This document shows positions 9,294 through 18,944 of a DNA stretch of 64,000 bases, piece by piece (the first letter of the stretch is position 1; each line of letters begins with the position of its first letter). The notes under the pieces were generated by a model, which made no database searches, was not told where the DNA came from, and saw only the letters and a list, made by a program, of their open reading frames with translations. Source of the stretch: Synechococcus sp. WH 8101. GTDB taxonomy: Bacteria; Cyanobacteriota; Cyanobacteriia; PCC-6307; Cyanobiaceae. Made by a program: the position numbers and the translations under genes. The stretch lies in assembly GCF_004209775.1 (NCBI RefSeq), contig NZ_CP035914.1:744001-808000 (forward strand), in the 5' to 3' direction.

Positions 9294-10577
9294 TCAAGCC
9301 CCCGGCAGGCGCCCCTTGAGCACCAGCACCGGATTCATCGGCGCCAACCGGGTGCCACCGGCCAGGGGCTGACCCCGCCAGGACTGCAGCTGACTGAGGT
9401 TCACTTGGCAGCCGGCTGTCTCCAGGAGCGGTCGTAGCTCGGCCAGGGCTTCGAGGGTGGCCAGGGGGATCACCACCACGCCGCCGGGCTGCAGGCGCTG
9501 CAACACCGTTTCGAGCAGGGCGGCTCGAGCCCGGCCTCCCCCGCCAAGCAGCACTCGGTCGGGGCGTTGCAGTGACTTGGGGAGCGCATCGGCAGCAGTC
9601 TCGCCGCCTTGCAGCAGGGCCAGGGCGTCTCCTTCCAGCACGGCCGCTGGCCGCACCCCGAGGCGCTCGGCGTTGGCATGGATCAGGCGCGCCCCGCCGC
9701 CCCGTTGTTCAATCGCCAGGAGCTGCAGGCCTGATCGGAGGCGCAGGGCTTCCAGGCCCACGCTGCCGGTCCCGGCCCCCAGGTCCCAGAGCACACCGCG
9801 ATCCGGCAGCTCGAGATCGGCGAGCAGCTGGATGCGCACCTCCCGTTTGGTCATCAGTCCTGGGCGGTCGTCGTGTTGCAGGAAGAGGCCGTCCTCAAGG
9901 CCGAAAAGGGGCAGGCGTTCCGGTGGCGGGGCGCTGGGGGGCACCGCCAGAAGCACCACCAGATGCAGGGGATGGAGTGTGCTGGGGGATGGATCCGGGG
10001 GGTGCAGCTGCTGCACCCGCTCGTCCGCGTGCCCAAGGGCCTCGAACAGCCAGAGCGCATAGGTGGTGTCCAGCCCACTGCTGCGCAGGATCGTTCTCAC
10101 CTCCTCCACGCCGCCGCGGCTGGGGTCGGTGAGCACGGCCAGGGCTTTGGGCCGTTGCTGCAAGTGTTGCGCCAGCGCCAGGGGATCGCGCCCATGCAGG
10201 CTGAGCCATTGGGCGTCCTGCCAGGGGCGGCCGAGCCGGGAGAAGGCCAGCTGCAGGGAGCTCGGTGCCGGTTGAAACCGGAGCCGATCGGCCCCCAGGC
10301 GCTCCATCAGGGTGCGGCCGATGCCGAACCAGAGTGGGTCACCGCTGGCGAGCACCACCGCCCGCGTGCTCCGCGGCAGGGCCTGGAGTTGGTTGCAGAG
10401 CTGAAGAGGGGAATCGCTGGCGAGCAGCGTCGCCGGGTGGTGATCGCCAAGCCAGGGTGCCAGTGCTGAATGCAGACGCCGGGGTGCGGCGATCAACGCA
10501 GCTTCACGAAGCAGTTGCTGCTGCGGCGCCGCCAGGGTGGCGGGTGCGCCGGCATCGGTGCCGATCACCTCGATCAT
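9294..10577 (-). CDS. cbiET: Precorrin-6Y C5,15-methyltransferase (decarboxylating), CbiE-CbiT fusion
   Basis: This enzyme methylates the corrin ring at C5 and C15 and decarboxylates the C12 acetate in cobalamin synthesis. The CbiE-type domain covers about residues 1-205, with a VVLASGDPLWFGIG motif that binds SAM. The CbiT-type domain follows from about 230, with VLWDLGAGTGSVGLEAL as SAM motif I and a GGGGRA turn. The 427-residue fusion matches CobL/CbiET length. I chose the ATG at 10577 because the protein then opens with MIEVIGTDAG at the start of the first beta strand; 31 upstream in-frame residues look non-coding. It diverges from the next gene by 21 bp. Confidence 0.9.
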   Translation of the reverse strand: MIEVIGTDAGAPATLAAPQQQLLREAALIAAPRRLHSALAPWLGDHHPATLLASDSPLQLCNQLQALPRSTRAVVLASGDPLWFGIGRTLMERLGADRLRFQPAPSSLQLAFSRLGRPWQDAQWLSLHGRDPLALAQHLQQRPKALAVLTDPSRGGVEEVRTILRSSGLDTTYALWLFEALGHADERVQQLHPPDPSPSTLHPLHLVVLLAVPPSAPPPERLPLFGLEDGLFLQHDDRPGLMTKREVRIQLLADLELPDRGVLWDLGAGTGSVGLEALRLRSGLQLLAIEQRGGGARLIHANAERLGVRPAAVLEGDALALLQGGETAADALPKSLQRPDRVLLGGGGRARAALLETVLQRLQPGGVVVIPLATLEALAELRPLLETAGCQVNLSQLQSWRGQPLAGGTRLAPMNPVLVLKGRLPGA

Positions 10578-10598
10578 GGCGTCATTGTGGCGCTGGCG

Positions 10599-10907
10599 AT
10601 GTCGATTGAAATTGAAATGGAGAGTGCGCAGGAGAGGGTGCAGAGCCGAGAGCGGCGTCAACGCTTGCATGAACTCCTACTGGCCCTGATCGCCCAGCAG
10701 GGCGACCTGGAGCTGATGGATGGGGAAGGTCCCGTGGGGATCACTGCTGGCTCCAGCACCGAGGCACCTGCTGATGCGGCCCGCTGGTTGGATCGCAATC
10801 GGCGCCTGTTACAGCGCTACCAGGCTCTGGTGCGCACGGCGGTGACCTTGGATACTTTGCTCGATGCGGAAACCACCGCTGGCTCAAAAATGAACGATGG
10901 CTTCTGA
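10599..10907 (+). CDS. Hypothetical helical protein
   Basis: The frame starts at an ATG at 10599, just outside the divergent cbiET start, and encodes about 102 mostly helical, charged residues. A second possible start is the Met at 10617. The segments ERRQRLHELLLALIAQQGDLELMDGEGP and ARWLDRNRRLLQRYQALV have helix-hairpin character. No membrane span or known motif is seen. It precedes a DUF3764 gene on the same strand by 60 bp. I do not recognise it. Confidence 0.55.
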   Translation: MSIEIEMESAQERVQSRERRQRLHELLLALIAQQGDLELMDGEGPVGITAGSSTEAPADAARWLDRNRRLLQRYQALVRTAVTLDTLLDAETTAGSKMNDGF

Positions 10908-10967
10908 CCGGCCCTTCTGAGAATCAGTGATAAGTTCCGCGCGCTTCATGCGCTCAGGCATTCGCTG

Positions 10968-11231
10968 ATGATCGAAACCCACGTGCTCACGTTCACCATT
11001 AACAAGAGCTTTGCTGAATGGGTGGCGACCTATGACGCCTCGAAGCCATTGCAGGCAGCGGCTGGCATTACCTCCTTGTATCGGGGCGTGAGTAAAGAGG
11101 ATCCCACCAAGGTTTGTGCTGTGATGCAGGCCGAGCCCGGGATTATGGAAGCGTTTATGAGTGATCACGCTGAGCTGGTCGCTTCCTCGGGCCATGTACT
11201 GGAGAGCACGGTGAGCCAAGTGTTCATCTGA
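10968..11231 (+). CDS. DUF3764-family small protein
   Basis: The product is 87 residues and looks like a small ferredoxin-like alpha/beta fold. It has an N-terminal strand THVLTFTIN, then FAEWVATYDAS, then ITSLYRGVSKEDPTKV and a C-terminal SSGHVLESTVSQVFI. This pattern is that of DUF3764, known mainly from marine cyanobacteria and without a defined function. It is encoded upstream of the GH116 gene in the same direction. Confidence 0.7.
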   Translation: MIETHVLTFTINKSFAEWVATYDASKPLQAAAGITSLYRGVSKEDPTKVCAVMQAEPGIMEAFMSDHAELVASSGHVLESTVSQVFI

Positions 11232-11287
11232 GCCCCTCTGGCTTGTCGCCTCAGCTCTGGCAGGCTGGGGCGACTTTCTGCCTCTCC

Positions 11288-13786
11288 ATGGCGCCGCTCG
11301 GACTCTCTGCTCTGCGTTCGCTGCTGGGCCGTCGCAAGCAAGCCAAGCGTTGGCAGCCGCCCGAGGCGAGCTGGAGCCGGCCGTTCGGCCTCGGTTGGGA
11401 TCGCCCCTACACGGTTCGCTACGCCAGCAACCTCGATGATGGCCCTAACCACGGCATGCCACTGGGGGGCTTTGGAGCGGGCTGTTTCGGCCGCGCTCCC
11501 GATGGCAGCTTCAACCTTTGGCATCTCGATGGCGGTGAGCATTGGTTCGGTGTGCTGCCCGATTGCCAATTCGCTCTGTTTGAACGGAATGGCAGCAGCA
11601 CGAGGGCCCATGCCCTGGCGGTGAAACCCGGGGCGGATGCCTCGCGTCCGGATGGTGGTGAGCCCCTGGCCGCCTGGGATTGGTATCCCGCCAGCACGCC
11701 CGAGCGCTGCACCGGCACCTATGCCTCCCGCTATCCCCTGAGCTGGACCAGTTACGAGGGCGTGTATGACGCCGAGGTGCGCTGCGAAGCCTTCAGCCCC
11801 ATCGTGCCGGGGGATTATCAGCGCACCAGCTACCCGGTAGCTGTGTTCGTGTGGACCTTGCGCAACCCCACCACCAAGCCGTTGGATCTGTCGTTGCTGT
11901 TGAGCTGGCGCAACACCACCGGCTGGTTTACCAACACCGATGCTTCCGCCGAGGTGCACTTCCGGGACGATGGCAGCCCGGAGCACAACTACGCTCCTGC
12001 GATCGGCAAGACCGATGGGCAGCGCAACCGCTGGGTTGACGATGGTGCCCTTCAAGGCGTGGTCCTGGAGGGGAACGTCTCCACTCCGATCGCCGAAGGC
12101 GAGGGCCAGTGGTGCATCGCCACTGCACAACAGCCGGGGGTGACGATTCATCGCTGCAGCCGTTGGAATCCCCACGGTGATGGCAACGAGCTCTGGAGCA
12201 GTTTCCGCGCTAACGGCTCGATTCCCGATAGCAACAACGACCGCCGCAGCGGCCACAACGATCCCCTCAGTGCCGCCCTGGCGGTGCAGTGTCAGTTGGC
12301 ACCGGGCCAGAGCATCGAGATTCCGGTGGTGATCAGTTGGGATCTGCCGGTCACGGCCTTTGCGACAGGCAGCAGTGCGCTGCGCCGCTACACCGATTTC
12401 TTTGGCGCAGAAGGCCATCAGGCCGCGGCGATCGCCGCCGAAGCGCTGCGCGATTGGTCGCAGTGGAAGCAGCAGATCGAGGCTTGGCAGCAGCCGGTGC
12501 TGGAGCGCAGTGATCTGCCGGAACCGGTGCGGATGGCTCTCTTCAACGAGCTCTATGACCTCTGCAGCGGCGGCAGTTTGTGGAGCGCGGCGACGCCCAC
12601 GGATCCCTACGGTCGCTTCGGCGTTCTCGAGTGCATCGACTACGCCTGGTATGAAAGTTTGGATGTGCGCCTTTATGGATCCTTGGCGCTGCTGCAGCTC
12701 TGGCCGGAACTCGATAAGGCGGTGTTGCGCAGTTTTGCCCGGGCGATCCCAGCGGCCGATGCCACGCAGCGGCCGATTGGTTGGTATTTCACCCAGGGCA
12801 AAGGGCGCGTGGAGGCCGACCGCAAGGTGAAGGGGGCGACCCCCCACGATCTGGGGGCACCGAATGAGCAGCCTTGGGATGCCACCAACTACACCGCCTA
12901 TCAGGATTGCAATCTCTGGAAAGACCTGGCCAGCGACTATGTGCTCCAGGTGTGGCGCACGTTCAAGCTGTCGCCCAGCGGCGAAGACATCAACTTTCTG
13001 GCGGAGTGTTGGCCCGCGGCCGTGGAAGCCCTCATCTATCTCAAAGGCTTCGACATCAACAACGATGGCTTGCCCGACAACGGCGGCGCCCCGGATCAGA
13101 CCTTTGACGATTGGCCGCTCAAGGGTGTGAGCGCCTACTGCGGCGCCCTCTGGATTGCGGCCCTGGAGGCGGCCCTGGCGATGGGGCAGCAGTTGCAGCT
13201 GGCCACGGGCCTGGACACCGCCGCCGAGCAGCACACCTTCAGCACCTGGCTGGAGCAATCCCGCGCCAATTTCGACACGCTGCTCTGGAACGGTGAGTAC
13301 TACGACATCGATGCTGAGAGCGGCACACCGGTGGTGATGGCCGATCAGCTCTGCGGTGATTTCTACGCTCGTTTGCTGAAGCTGCCAGCGGTGGTGAGTG
13401 ATGCCAACTGCCGCAGCACCCTCAAGGCTGTGAAGGAAAGCTGCTTTGAGAAGTTCCAGGGCGGCCGCCTCGGGGTGGCCAACGGCCTGCGCCGCGATGG
13501 CACCCCGCTCGATCCCCAAGGCACCCATCCGCTCGAGGTGTGGACGGGGATCAACTTCGGCATCGCTAGCTACTACCGCTTGATGGACGACACCAGCACC
13601 GCCCTGGCGATTACCTCCGCCGTGGTGAACCAGGTGTATGCAGGCGGGCTGCAGTTCCGCACCCCCGAAGCGATCACAGCGGTGAATACCTTCCGCGCCT
13701 GCCACTACCTGCGGGCGATGGCGATCTGGGGACTCTGGGCCACCCACACCGACTGGCAGCGGATCCCCGGGGCTGAACGCGGGTAA
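11288..13786 (+). CDS. GH116 family glycoside hydrolase (GBA2-like)
   Basis: The 832-residue protein follows the GH116 plan. An N-terminal beta domain contains HGMPLGGFGAGCFGR (about residues 44-58), and an (alpha/alpha)6 catalytic domain follows from about residue 400. The expected nucleophile Glu is E448 in VLECIDYAWYESLDV, and the acid/base region is PDQTFDDW with D607. Family members are beta-glucosidases or glucosylceramidases. The natural substrate here is unknown; a glucolipid or compatible-solute glucoside is plausible. There is no signal peptide. An in-frame TTG at 11243 could extend the N-terminus by 15 residues, but the ATG at 11288 is preferred. Confidence 0.88.
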   Translation: MAPLGLSALRSLLGRRKQAKRWQPPEASWSRPFGLGWDRPYTVRYASNLDDGPNHGMPLGGFGAGCFGRAPDGSFNLWHLDGGEHWFGVLPDCQFALFERNGSSTRAHALAVKPGADASRPDGGEPLAAWDWYPASTPERCTGTYASRYPLSWTSYEGVYDAEVRCEAFSPIVPGDYQRTSYPVAVFVWTLRNPTTKPLDLSLLLSWRNTTGWFTNTDASAEVHFRDDGSPEHNYAPAIGKTDGQRNRWVDDGALQGVVLEGNVSTPIAEGEGQWCIATAQQPGVTIHRCSRWNPHGDGNELWSSFRANGSIPDSNNDRRSGHNDPLSAALAVQCQLAPGQSIEIPVVISWDLPVTAFATGSSALRRYTDFFGAEGHQAAAIAAEALRDWSQWKQQIEAWQQPVLERSDLPEPVRMALFNELYDLCSGGSLWSAATPTDPYGRFGVLECIDYAWYESLDVRLYGSLALLQLWPELDKAVLRSFARAIPAADATQRPIGWYFTQGKGRVEADRKVKGATPHDLGAPNEQPWDATNYTAYQDCNLWKDLASDYVLQVWRTFKLSPSGEDINFLAECWPAAVEALIYLKGFDINNDGLPDNGGAPDQTFDDWPLKGVSAYCGALWIAALEAALAMGQQLQLATGLDTAAEQHTFSTWLEQSRANFDTLLWNGEYYDIDAESGTPVVMADQLCGDFYARLLKLPAVVSDANCRSTLKAVKESCFEKFQGGRLGVANGLRRDGTPLDPQGTHPLEVWTGINFGIASYYRLMDDTSTALAITSAVVNQVYAGGLQFRTPEAITAVNTFRACHYLRAMAIWGLWATHTDWQRIPGAERG

Positions 13787-13831
13787 TCAAATCAGCTTCC
13801 ACGCCAGCACCATCGCGCCGGCCTGGCACCG

Positions 13832-14356
13832 ATGATGGGGGCACTTCTCCTGGGCTTGATGGGTGTGTTGCGGCGTCTGCTGGTGTCCGTTCTGGCGGCG
13901 GTGATGCTGGTGTTGCTCACGCCAGGGGCGGCGATCGCCCAGGTGCATGAGCATCAGGATGAGAATGGTGCGCCGATGGTGCGCAGCCTCGAAAGCCTGC
14001 GCGATCTCGACTATCAGAGCTGGCAGGCGGTGGCTTACCGCACCGGGAAGCCTGGCAATCCTGTGGTGCTGCGCATCGTGGGCTATCCCGGCAAATTGCG
14101 GCTCGAGCATCCCGCCCCGCTGCTTGTGCAGGCCGGCGTGAAGGAGTGGCAGCTGGATGACATCACCCTTGAGAATTCCGTCTTGGCCAGCGATGGTCGT
14201 GAGGCAGCTGCCGAGTTCGCCCTCGATCCCCTGCTCAACGATCTCAGCAACAACCGGCCGCTGCGTTTGTTCCTGCCTGGAGTGTTCAATGAGCTGCCCG
14301 TGCCTCCCTACGTGGTGGGTGAATGGCGTGAGGTGCAGACGGAGCCTCTCGGTTGA
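13832..14356 (+). CDS. DUF3122-family exported protein
   Basis: A basic, hydrophobic N-terminus (about residues 1-36) ending in GAAIAQ looks like a Sec signal peptide. The mature part of about 138 residues contains SWQAVAYRTGKPG and VLRIVGYPG, followed by LRLFLPGVF and VPPYVVGEW. This matches DUF3122, an exported cyanobacterial family of unknown role. The stop codon is immediately adjacent to the stop of the convergent PIN toxin gene. Confidence 0.75.
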   Translation: MMGALLLGLMGVLRRLLVSVLAAVMLVLLTPGAAIAQVHEHQDENGAPMVRSLESLRDLDYQSWQAVAYRTGKPGNPVVLRIVGYPGKLRLEHPAPLLVQAGVKEWQLDDITLENSVLASDGREAAAEFALDPLLNDLSNNRPLRLFLPGVFNELPVPPYVVGEWREVQTEPLG

Positions 14357-14743
14357 TCACATCCTGCGGATCGGGCCCGGGTAGCGACTGAGTTGCTCGT
14401 CTGCGGTGGTCAGCAGCAGTCCTTCGGTCTGTGCCTGGGCGACCAGCAGCCGATCAAAAGGATCGCGATGGAGGGGCGGGAGTTGCGCAACAGCCAGCAC
14501 GTGATGGCTTTGAACGCTCAGCTCCCGCCAACCGCCTTCCAGAAGCGCCCGTCGCAACAGCTCTGGTTGAACCTGAAAATCGGGTTTGCCCAGCGCCTGT
14601 TTGATCACCACTTCCCAGAGGCTGGCCACGCTGAACACCGGTGTGTTGCGTGGGTCTTCGATCATGGCCACCAGGGCTGGGTCCAGACGTTCGGGTGAGC
14701 CCATAGCCCAAATCAGCAGGTGGGTGTCGAGCAGCAACTGCAT
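14357..14743 (-). CDS. PIN-domain toxin (VapC-like ribonuclease)
   Basis: This 128-residue PIN protein begins MQLLLDTHLLIWAM. The acidic active-site candidates are D6, E44 in VASLWEVVIK, D94/D97 in HRDPFDRLL and D115 in TTADEQL. VapC-type toxins cleave RNA and are held inactive by the partner antitoxin. The gene lies 5 bp behind a Phd-like antitoxin on the same strand, the normal order for such a pair. Its length and all four acidic sites look intact. Confidence 0.9.
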   Translation of the reverse strand: MQLLLDTHLLIWAMGSPERLDPALVAMIEDPRNTPVFSVASLWEVVIKQALGKPDFQVQPELLRRALLEGGWRELSVQSHHVLAVAQLPPLHRDPFDRLLVAQAQTEGLLLTTADEQLSRYPGPIRRM

Positions 14744-14748
14744 CGTTC

Positions 14749-14997
14749 TCAGCGGCCTTCAAACAACTCGGGGATCACGTCGTCGCCCAGTTGGTCAAAG
14801 TCATCGGGGACCTGGCAATGCCCCTTGAGTAGGCCAAGGCGGGATTTCTGCTTGGTGCTGGATGCCGTGGCATCCAGAGCGGTCACCTGGACCAGCGCGC
14901 GTCCTGCCTTGCAGATCAGGAAGGCTTCCCCCGCGGCGGCTTCGTCCACCAACCGCGAGAGATGGGTTTTCGCTTCGTGCATGTTGACCTTCCGCAT
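14749..14997 (-). CDS. Phd/YefM-type antitoxin
   Basis: The N-terminus NMHEAKTHLSRLVDEAAAGE is the typical Phd/YefM dimerisation and DNA-binding fold, followed by a CKAGRALVQVTALD strand pair. The remaining 35 residues are acidic and flexible, as expected for the toxin-neutralising tail. It is the first gene of the pair and probably autorepresses from a 12-bp palindrome just upstream at 15024-15035. Confidence 0.88.
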   Translation of the reverse strand: MRKVNMHEAKTHLSRLVDEAAAGEAFLICKAGRALVQVTALDATASSTKQKSRLGLLKGHCQVPDDFDQLGDDVIPELFEGR

Positions 14998-15023
14998 GGC
15001 GCCCGCTCCAACCCTCGCTTTGG

Positions 15024-15035
15024 TTAGTCGACTAA
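15024..15035. promoter_or_regulatory. Perfect 12-bp palindrome, candidate antitoxin operator
   Basis: TTAGTCGACTAA is a perfect palindrome in the 60-bp gap between the divergent antitoxin and ribD starts. Phd-type antitoxins bind palindromes in this position. A further half-site, AAGTCGA, follows directly. It might also affect ribD expression. Confidence 0.5.
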
Positions 15036-15057
15036 GTCGAATTTAACTGGGTCCACC

Positions 15058-16197
15058 ATGATGGTGGTGCGGTTTGTGTGTCTGGCACGTTTGAGCGAGC
15101 GTTGGATTCCCTGGATGCGCCGGGCCCTGCAGCTGGCGGCCTTGGCCGACGGTCACACCAGCCCCAACCCCCTGGTGGGCGCCGTAGTGCTCGATGCCGC
15201 TGGCACCCTTGCGGGGGAGGGCTTCCACGCCCGGGCAGGTGACCCCCACGCCGAGGTGGGGGCCTTGGCCCAGGCCGGCGAGCGCGCGAAGGGCGGCACG
15301 CTTGTGGTGACCCTCGAACCCTGTTGCCATCACGGCCGCACCCCTCCTTGCACCGAAGCCGTCATCCAGGCAGGGATCCGCCGGGTGGTGGTGGCGCTCA
15401 ACGATCCCGATCCTCGCGTGGCTGGCGGTGGCCTGCAGCGTTTGCGTGATGCCGGCGTGGAGGTGATCCCCGGGGTGCTCGAGGCCGAGGCGGCCCACCA
15501 GAACCGCGCCTTTGTGCATCGGGTCAAGACCGGGCGCCCCTGGGGGCTTCTCAAGTGGGCGATGAGCCTGGATGGCCGCACGGCCCTGCCCAATGGCGCC
15601 AGCCAGTGGATCAGTGGCGCTGCTGCGCGCGCCTGGGTGCATCGCCTGCGGGCCCACTGCGATGCGGTGATTGTGGGGGGCGGCACCGTGCGTGCCGATG
15701 ACCCCCTGCTCACGAGCCGCGGACTGCGCACACCTGAACCGTTGCGAGTGGTGCTGAGTCGCTCCCTCGATCTGCCTGCGGCAGCCAGGCTCTGGAACAC
15801 GGCCGAGGCCCCCACCCTGCTGGCCTCTGGGCCAGCCGTGGAAGCAGTCGATGGCGAGAGCGGTCCGTTGCTGGAGGCGCTTGGCGCCGCCGGAGTCATG
15901 GCCACGGCCCTGCAACGCTGCGAACCCTTGGCTTTGCTAGAGCAGCTGGCATCACGCGGTTGCAACCGGGTGCTCTGGGAATGTGGATCGGCCTTGGCTG
16001 CGGCTGCATTGCAGCAGGGCTGCGTGCAGGAGCTGGCGGTGGTGATCGCCCCGAAACTGCTGGGGGGCCTTGCAGCGCGCACCCCCCTCGGCGAGCTGGG
16101 ATTCACGGCGATGGATCAGGTGATCCCGCTCCAGGACCAGACCCTGCAATGGCTCGAACGTGATGCTGTGGTTCAGGCCCTAGTGCTGCCGCTGTAA
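15058..16197 (+). CDS. ribD: Bifunctional riboflavin deaminase/reductase
   Basis: RibD deaminates and then reduces the pyrimidine intermediate early in riboflavin synthesis. The zinc deaminase domain shows HAE at 64-66 and PCCHHGRTPPC at 88-98. The reductase domain from about 160 contains RPWGLLKWAMSLDGR and DAVIVGGGTVRADDPLL. Its length of about 379 residues is normal. An internal Met at residue 20 (15115) fits the family N-terminus better than the first ATG at 15058. It diverges from the toxin-antitoxin pair. Confidence 0.93.
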   Translation: MMVVRFVCLARLSERWIPWMRRALQLAALADGHTSPNPLVGAVVLDAAGTLAGEGFHARAGDPHAEVGALAQAGERAKGGTLVVTLEPCCHHGRTPPCTEAVIQAGIRRVVVALNDPDPRVAGGGLQRLRDAGVEVIPGVLEAEAAHQNRAFVHRVKTGRPWGLLKWAMSLDGRTALPNGASQWISGAAARAWVHRLRAHCDAVIVGGGTVRADDPLLTSRGLRTPEPLRVVLSRSLDLPAAARLWNTAEAPTLLASGPAVEAVDGESGPLLEALGAAGVMATALQRCEPLALLEQLASRGCNRVLWECGSALAAAALQQGCVQELAVVIAPKLLGGLAARTPLGELGFTAMDQVIPLQDQTLQWLERDAVVQALVLPL

Positions 16198-16207
16198 GCC
16201 GCTCGAT

Positions 16208-16975
16208 TCAGAGCTCGTCGAGATCCTGGTCTTCCAAATCGTCGCGATCCTCCAGTTCACCGGTGTAACGACTGATCAGCACCCCCATCACCACCGCCAG
16301 ATAAAGGGTCCCTACGATGCCGGTGCTCACCGAGATCATGCGTGACAAGGGAAGCATCGGGTTGATGTCGCCGAAGCCCAGGGTGGTGAGGCAGACAAAG
16401 GCGAAGTAATTGATCTTCGCGAACAACCCTGGGGAGAGCAGCAGGGTGGCGTCGGTGCCGCGCAGCTGTTCGGTGGAGAGATCCAGCGGTTCGAAACTGC
16501 CCGGTTGGATGGTTTCCACAGCACTCATCACCAAACCGGCGGTGAGGCCCAGCAGCAGGTAACCGGCCGCAGCCCCCATGAGCATCTCCCGGCTCACCCG
16601 CGTTTCGCGGGACAGGCGTTTCACCAGCCGCACCACACTCCATCCCGTGAGCAAGCTCCAGCTCAATACCAGGGGCACGCCGGTGTTCACCCAGCGCAGC
16701 GGTGTGATCAACCAGAGCAGTTGCGAACCAAGGGCCACGATGCCGAGGAGTTGAAACAGGCGATCGCTCATGGTGCGCCGCGCTTTGCGGATCACCAGCA
16801 GTTGGGTCAGCAGCAGGGCGATCAGGGAGTAGCCCACCGTTCCCAGCCAGGAGAGCCAGGGGAAGGCGAAGCTCACCAACACCAGCAGGCACAGGCTCAG
16901 CAGCAGCTGGTAGATCCGTTCGCGACTGCGTCGACTGGTGCGTTTCCGGCGCGTCGGTTCAAACGTCATTGTCAC
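16208..16975 (-). CDS. Two-pore-helix potassium channel-like protein
   Basis: The 255-residue protein has six or so hydrophobic segments. Near residues 198-206 is a K+ selectivity filter of the form CLTTLGFGDINP. The filter is flanked by a helix before it and the inner helix after it, as in bacterial voltage-type or KcsA-like channels. The N-terminus is very basic and the C-terminus very acidic. No RCK/TrkA domain is present. The stop lies 10 bp from the convergent ribD stop. Confidence 0.82.
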   Translation of the reverse strand: MTMTFEPTRRKRTSRRSRERIYQLLLSLCLLVLVSFAFPWLSWLGTVGYSLIALLLTQLLVIRKARRTMSDRLFQLLGIVALGSQLLWLITPLRWVNTGVPLVLSWSLLTGWSVVRLVKRLSRETRVSREMLMGAAAGYLLLGLTAGLVMSAVETIQPGSFEPLDLSTEQLRGTDATLLLSPGLFAKINYFAFVCLTTLGFGDINPMLPLSRMISVSTGIVGTLYLAVVMGVLISRYTGELEDRDDLEDQDLDEL

Positions 16976-17058
16976 AATCGCGTTCGGTTCTCCGTCCCTG
17001 GCCGGTGGCGGGCATCCGGGGTGGCCCCCCTAGCTTGGGGGACCAGTCGACTGTCGCC

Positions 17059-18939
17059 ATGCCGATTCGAGAGGATGACAACAGGCCGAATCGGCGCTTC
17101 GGAATCATCAACCTGGTGCTGATCGGATTCGGGGTGTTGCTGCTCTTCAGCAGCTTCATTCCCAATCCCGGCATGCAGGTGCCGCGGGTGCCCTACTCCC
17201 TGTTCATCGATCAGGTGAATGACGGTGCTGTGAAGCGCGCTTACATCACCCAGGATCAGATCCGCTACGAGCTGGCCAATCCCGAGGAAGGGGCGCCCTC
17301 GGTGCTGGCCACCACGCCGATCTTCGACATGGATTTGCCTCAGCGGCTTGAAAGCAAGGGGGTGGAGTTCGCCGCTGCACCGCCGAAGAAACCCAACATC
17401 TTCACCACGATCCTCAGCTGGGTGGTGCCGCCGCTGATCTTCATCCTGGTGCTGCAGTTCTTCGCCCGGCGCTCCATGGGGGCTGGCGGTGCCCAGGGTG
17501 CCCTGAGCTTCACCAAGAGCAAGGCCAAGGTGTATGTGCCCGATGAGCAGTCGCGGGTCACGTTTGCCGATGTGGCCGGGGTGGATGAGGCCAAGGACGA
17601 ACTGACCGAAATCGTTGATTTCCTCAAGACCCCCGAGCGTTATGCCGAGATCGGCGCTCGCATTCCCAAGGGGGTGCTGCTGGTGGGTCCGCCGGGCACC
17701 GGTAAAACCTTGCTGTCAAAAGCGGTGGCCGGCGAGGCGGGTGTGCCCTTCTTCATTATCAGCGGCTCTGAATTTGTGGAGCTGTTTGTGGGGGCGGGTG
17801 CCGCTCGCGTTCGTGATCTGTTCGAGCAGGCCAAGAAAAACGCGCCCTGCATCATCTTTATCGACGAACTCGATGCCATCGGCAAGAGTCGCTCCGGCTC
17901 CATGGGTGTGGTCGGTGGCAACGATGAGCGCGAGCAAACGCTCAATCAGTTGCTCACAGAAATGGATGGCTTTGCCTCCAAAGACAAACCGGTGATTGTG
18001 CTGGCGGCCACCAACCAGCCGGAGGTGCTGGATGCGGCGCTGCTGCGTCCTGGCCGCTTCGACCGTCAGGTGCTGGTCGACCGTCCCGACCTTTCCGGTC
18101 GCAAAACCATCCTTGAGATCTACGCCAAAAAAGTGAAGCTCGCTGATGGGGTGGATCTTGATGGCATCGCCCAGGCCACCAGTGGCTTCGCCGGTGCCGA
18201 TCTCGCCAACCTGGTGAATGAGGCGGCGCTCCTGGCGGCGCGGGCCAAGCGCACCAAGGTGGAGCAGCAGGATCTTGGTGAGGCGATTGAACGGGTGGTG
18301 GCAGGCCTGGAGAAGAAGAGTCGGGTGCTCCAAGACGACGAGAAAAAGGTTGTGGCCTATCACGAGGTTGGCCACGCGATCGTTGGCCATCTGATGCCCG
18401 GAGGCAGCAAGGTGGCGAAGATCTCGATCGTGCCAAGGGGCATGAGCGCCCTCGGCTACACCCTGCAACTCCCCACCGAAGAGCGCTTCCTCAACTCCCG
18501 CGAAGATCTGGAGGGCCAGATTGCCACCTTGCTGGGTGGACGTTCCGCCGAGGAGATCGTGTTCGGCAAGATCACCACCGGAGCTGCCAATGATCTCCAG
18601 CGCGCCACCGACATCGCTGAACAGATGGTGGGCACCTATGGCATGAGTGAAACACTCGGTCCGCTCGCCTACGACAAACAGGGCGGCGGACGCTTCCTCG
18701 GCGGCAACAACAACCCCCGTCGCACCGTCAGTGACGCTACGGCCCAGGCGATCGACCGCGAGGTGCGTGGTCTGGTGGATCGAGCCCACGACACGGCCCT
18801 GGCGATCCTGCGCCACAACATGGCGCTGTTGGAGACCATCGCCCAGAAAATTCTCGAAAAAGAGGTGATCGAAGGCGATGAACTCAAGGAGATGCTCGCC
18901 GCCAGTGTCATGCCGGACCACGCTCCCGTCGCGGCCTGA
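17059..18939 (+). CDS. ftsH: ATP-dependent zinc metalloprotease FtsH
   Basis: FtsH extracts and degrades membrane proteins, in cyanobacteria including damaged photosystem II D1. Two membrane spans (about residues 15-35 and 120-140) flank a lumenal domain. The AAA module has Walker A GPPGTGKT at 210-217 and Walker [12 protein letters not shown]. The protease site is HEVGH at 435-439. I start at the ATG at 17059 (MPIREDD), since upstream in-frame codons are compositionally unlike coding sequence and the usual length of about 620 is then matched. Which of the four cyanobacterial paralogues this is cannot be decided from sequence alone. Confidence 0.95.
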   Translation: MPIREDDNRPNRRFGIINLVLIGFGVLLLFSSFIPNPGMQVPRVPYSLFIDQVNDGAVKRAYITQDQIRYELANPEEGAPSVLATTPIFDMDLPQRLESKGVEFAAAPPKKPNIFTTILSWVVPPLIFILVLQFFARRSMGAGGAQGALSFTKSKAKVYVPDEQSRVTFADVAGVDEAKDELTEIVDFLKTPERYAEIGARIPKGVLLVGPPGTGKTLLSKAVAGEAGVPFFIISGSEFVELFVGAGAARVRDLFEQAKKNAPCIIFIDELDAIGKSRSGSMGVVGGNDEREQTLNQLLTEMDGFASKDKPVIVLAATNQPEVLDAALLRPGRFDRQVLVDRPDLSGRKTILEIYAKKVKLADGVDLDGIAQATSGFAGADLANLVNEAALLAARAKRTKVEQQDLGEAIERVVAGLEKKSRVLQDDEKKVVAYHEVGHAIVGHLMPGGSKVAKISIVPRGMSALGYTLQLPTEERFLNSREDLEGQIATLLGGRSAEEIVFGKITTGAANDLQRATDIAEQMVGTYGMSETLGPLAYDKQGGGRFLGGNNNPRRTVSDATAQAIDREVRGLVDRAHDTALAILRHNMALLETIAQKILEKEVIEGDELKEMLAASVMPDHAPVAA

Positions 18940-18944
18940 GGCTT

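Noticed and set aside
11165-13747. An 860-codon open frame on the minus strand, antisense to the GH116 gene
   Set aside because: The plus-strand frame has clear GH116 motifs. The antisense product is a His/Gly/Ala-rich string without domains, as expected from GC-rich third positions.
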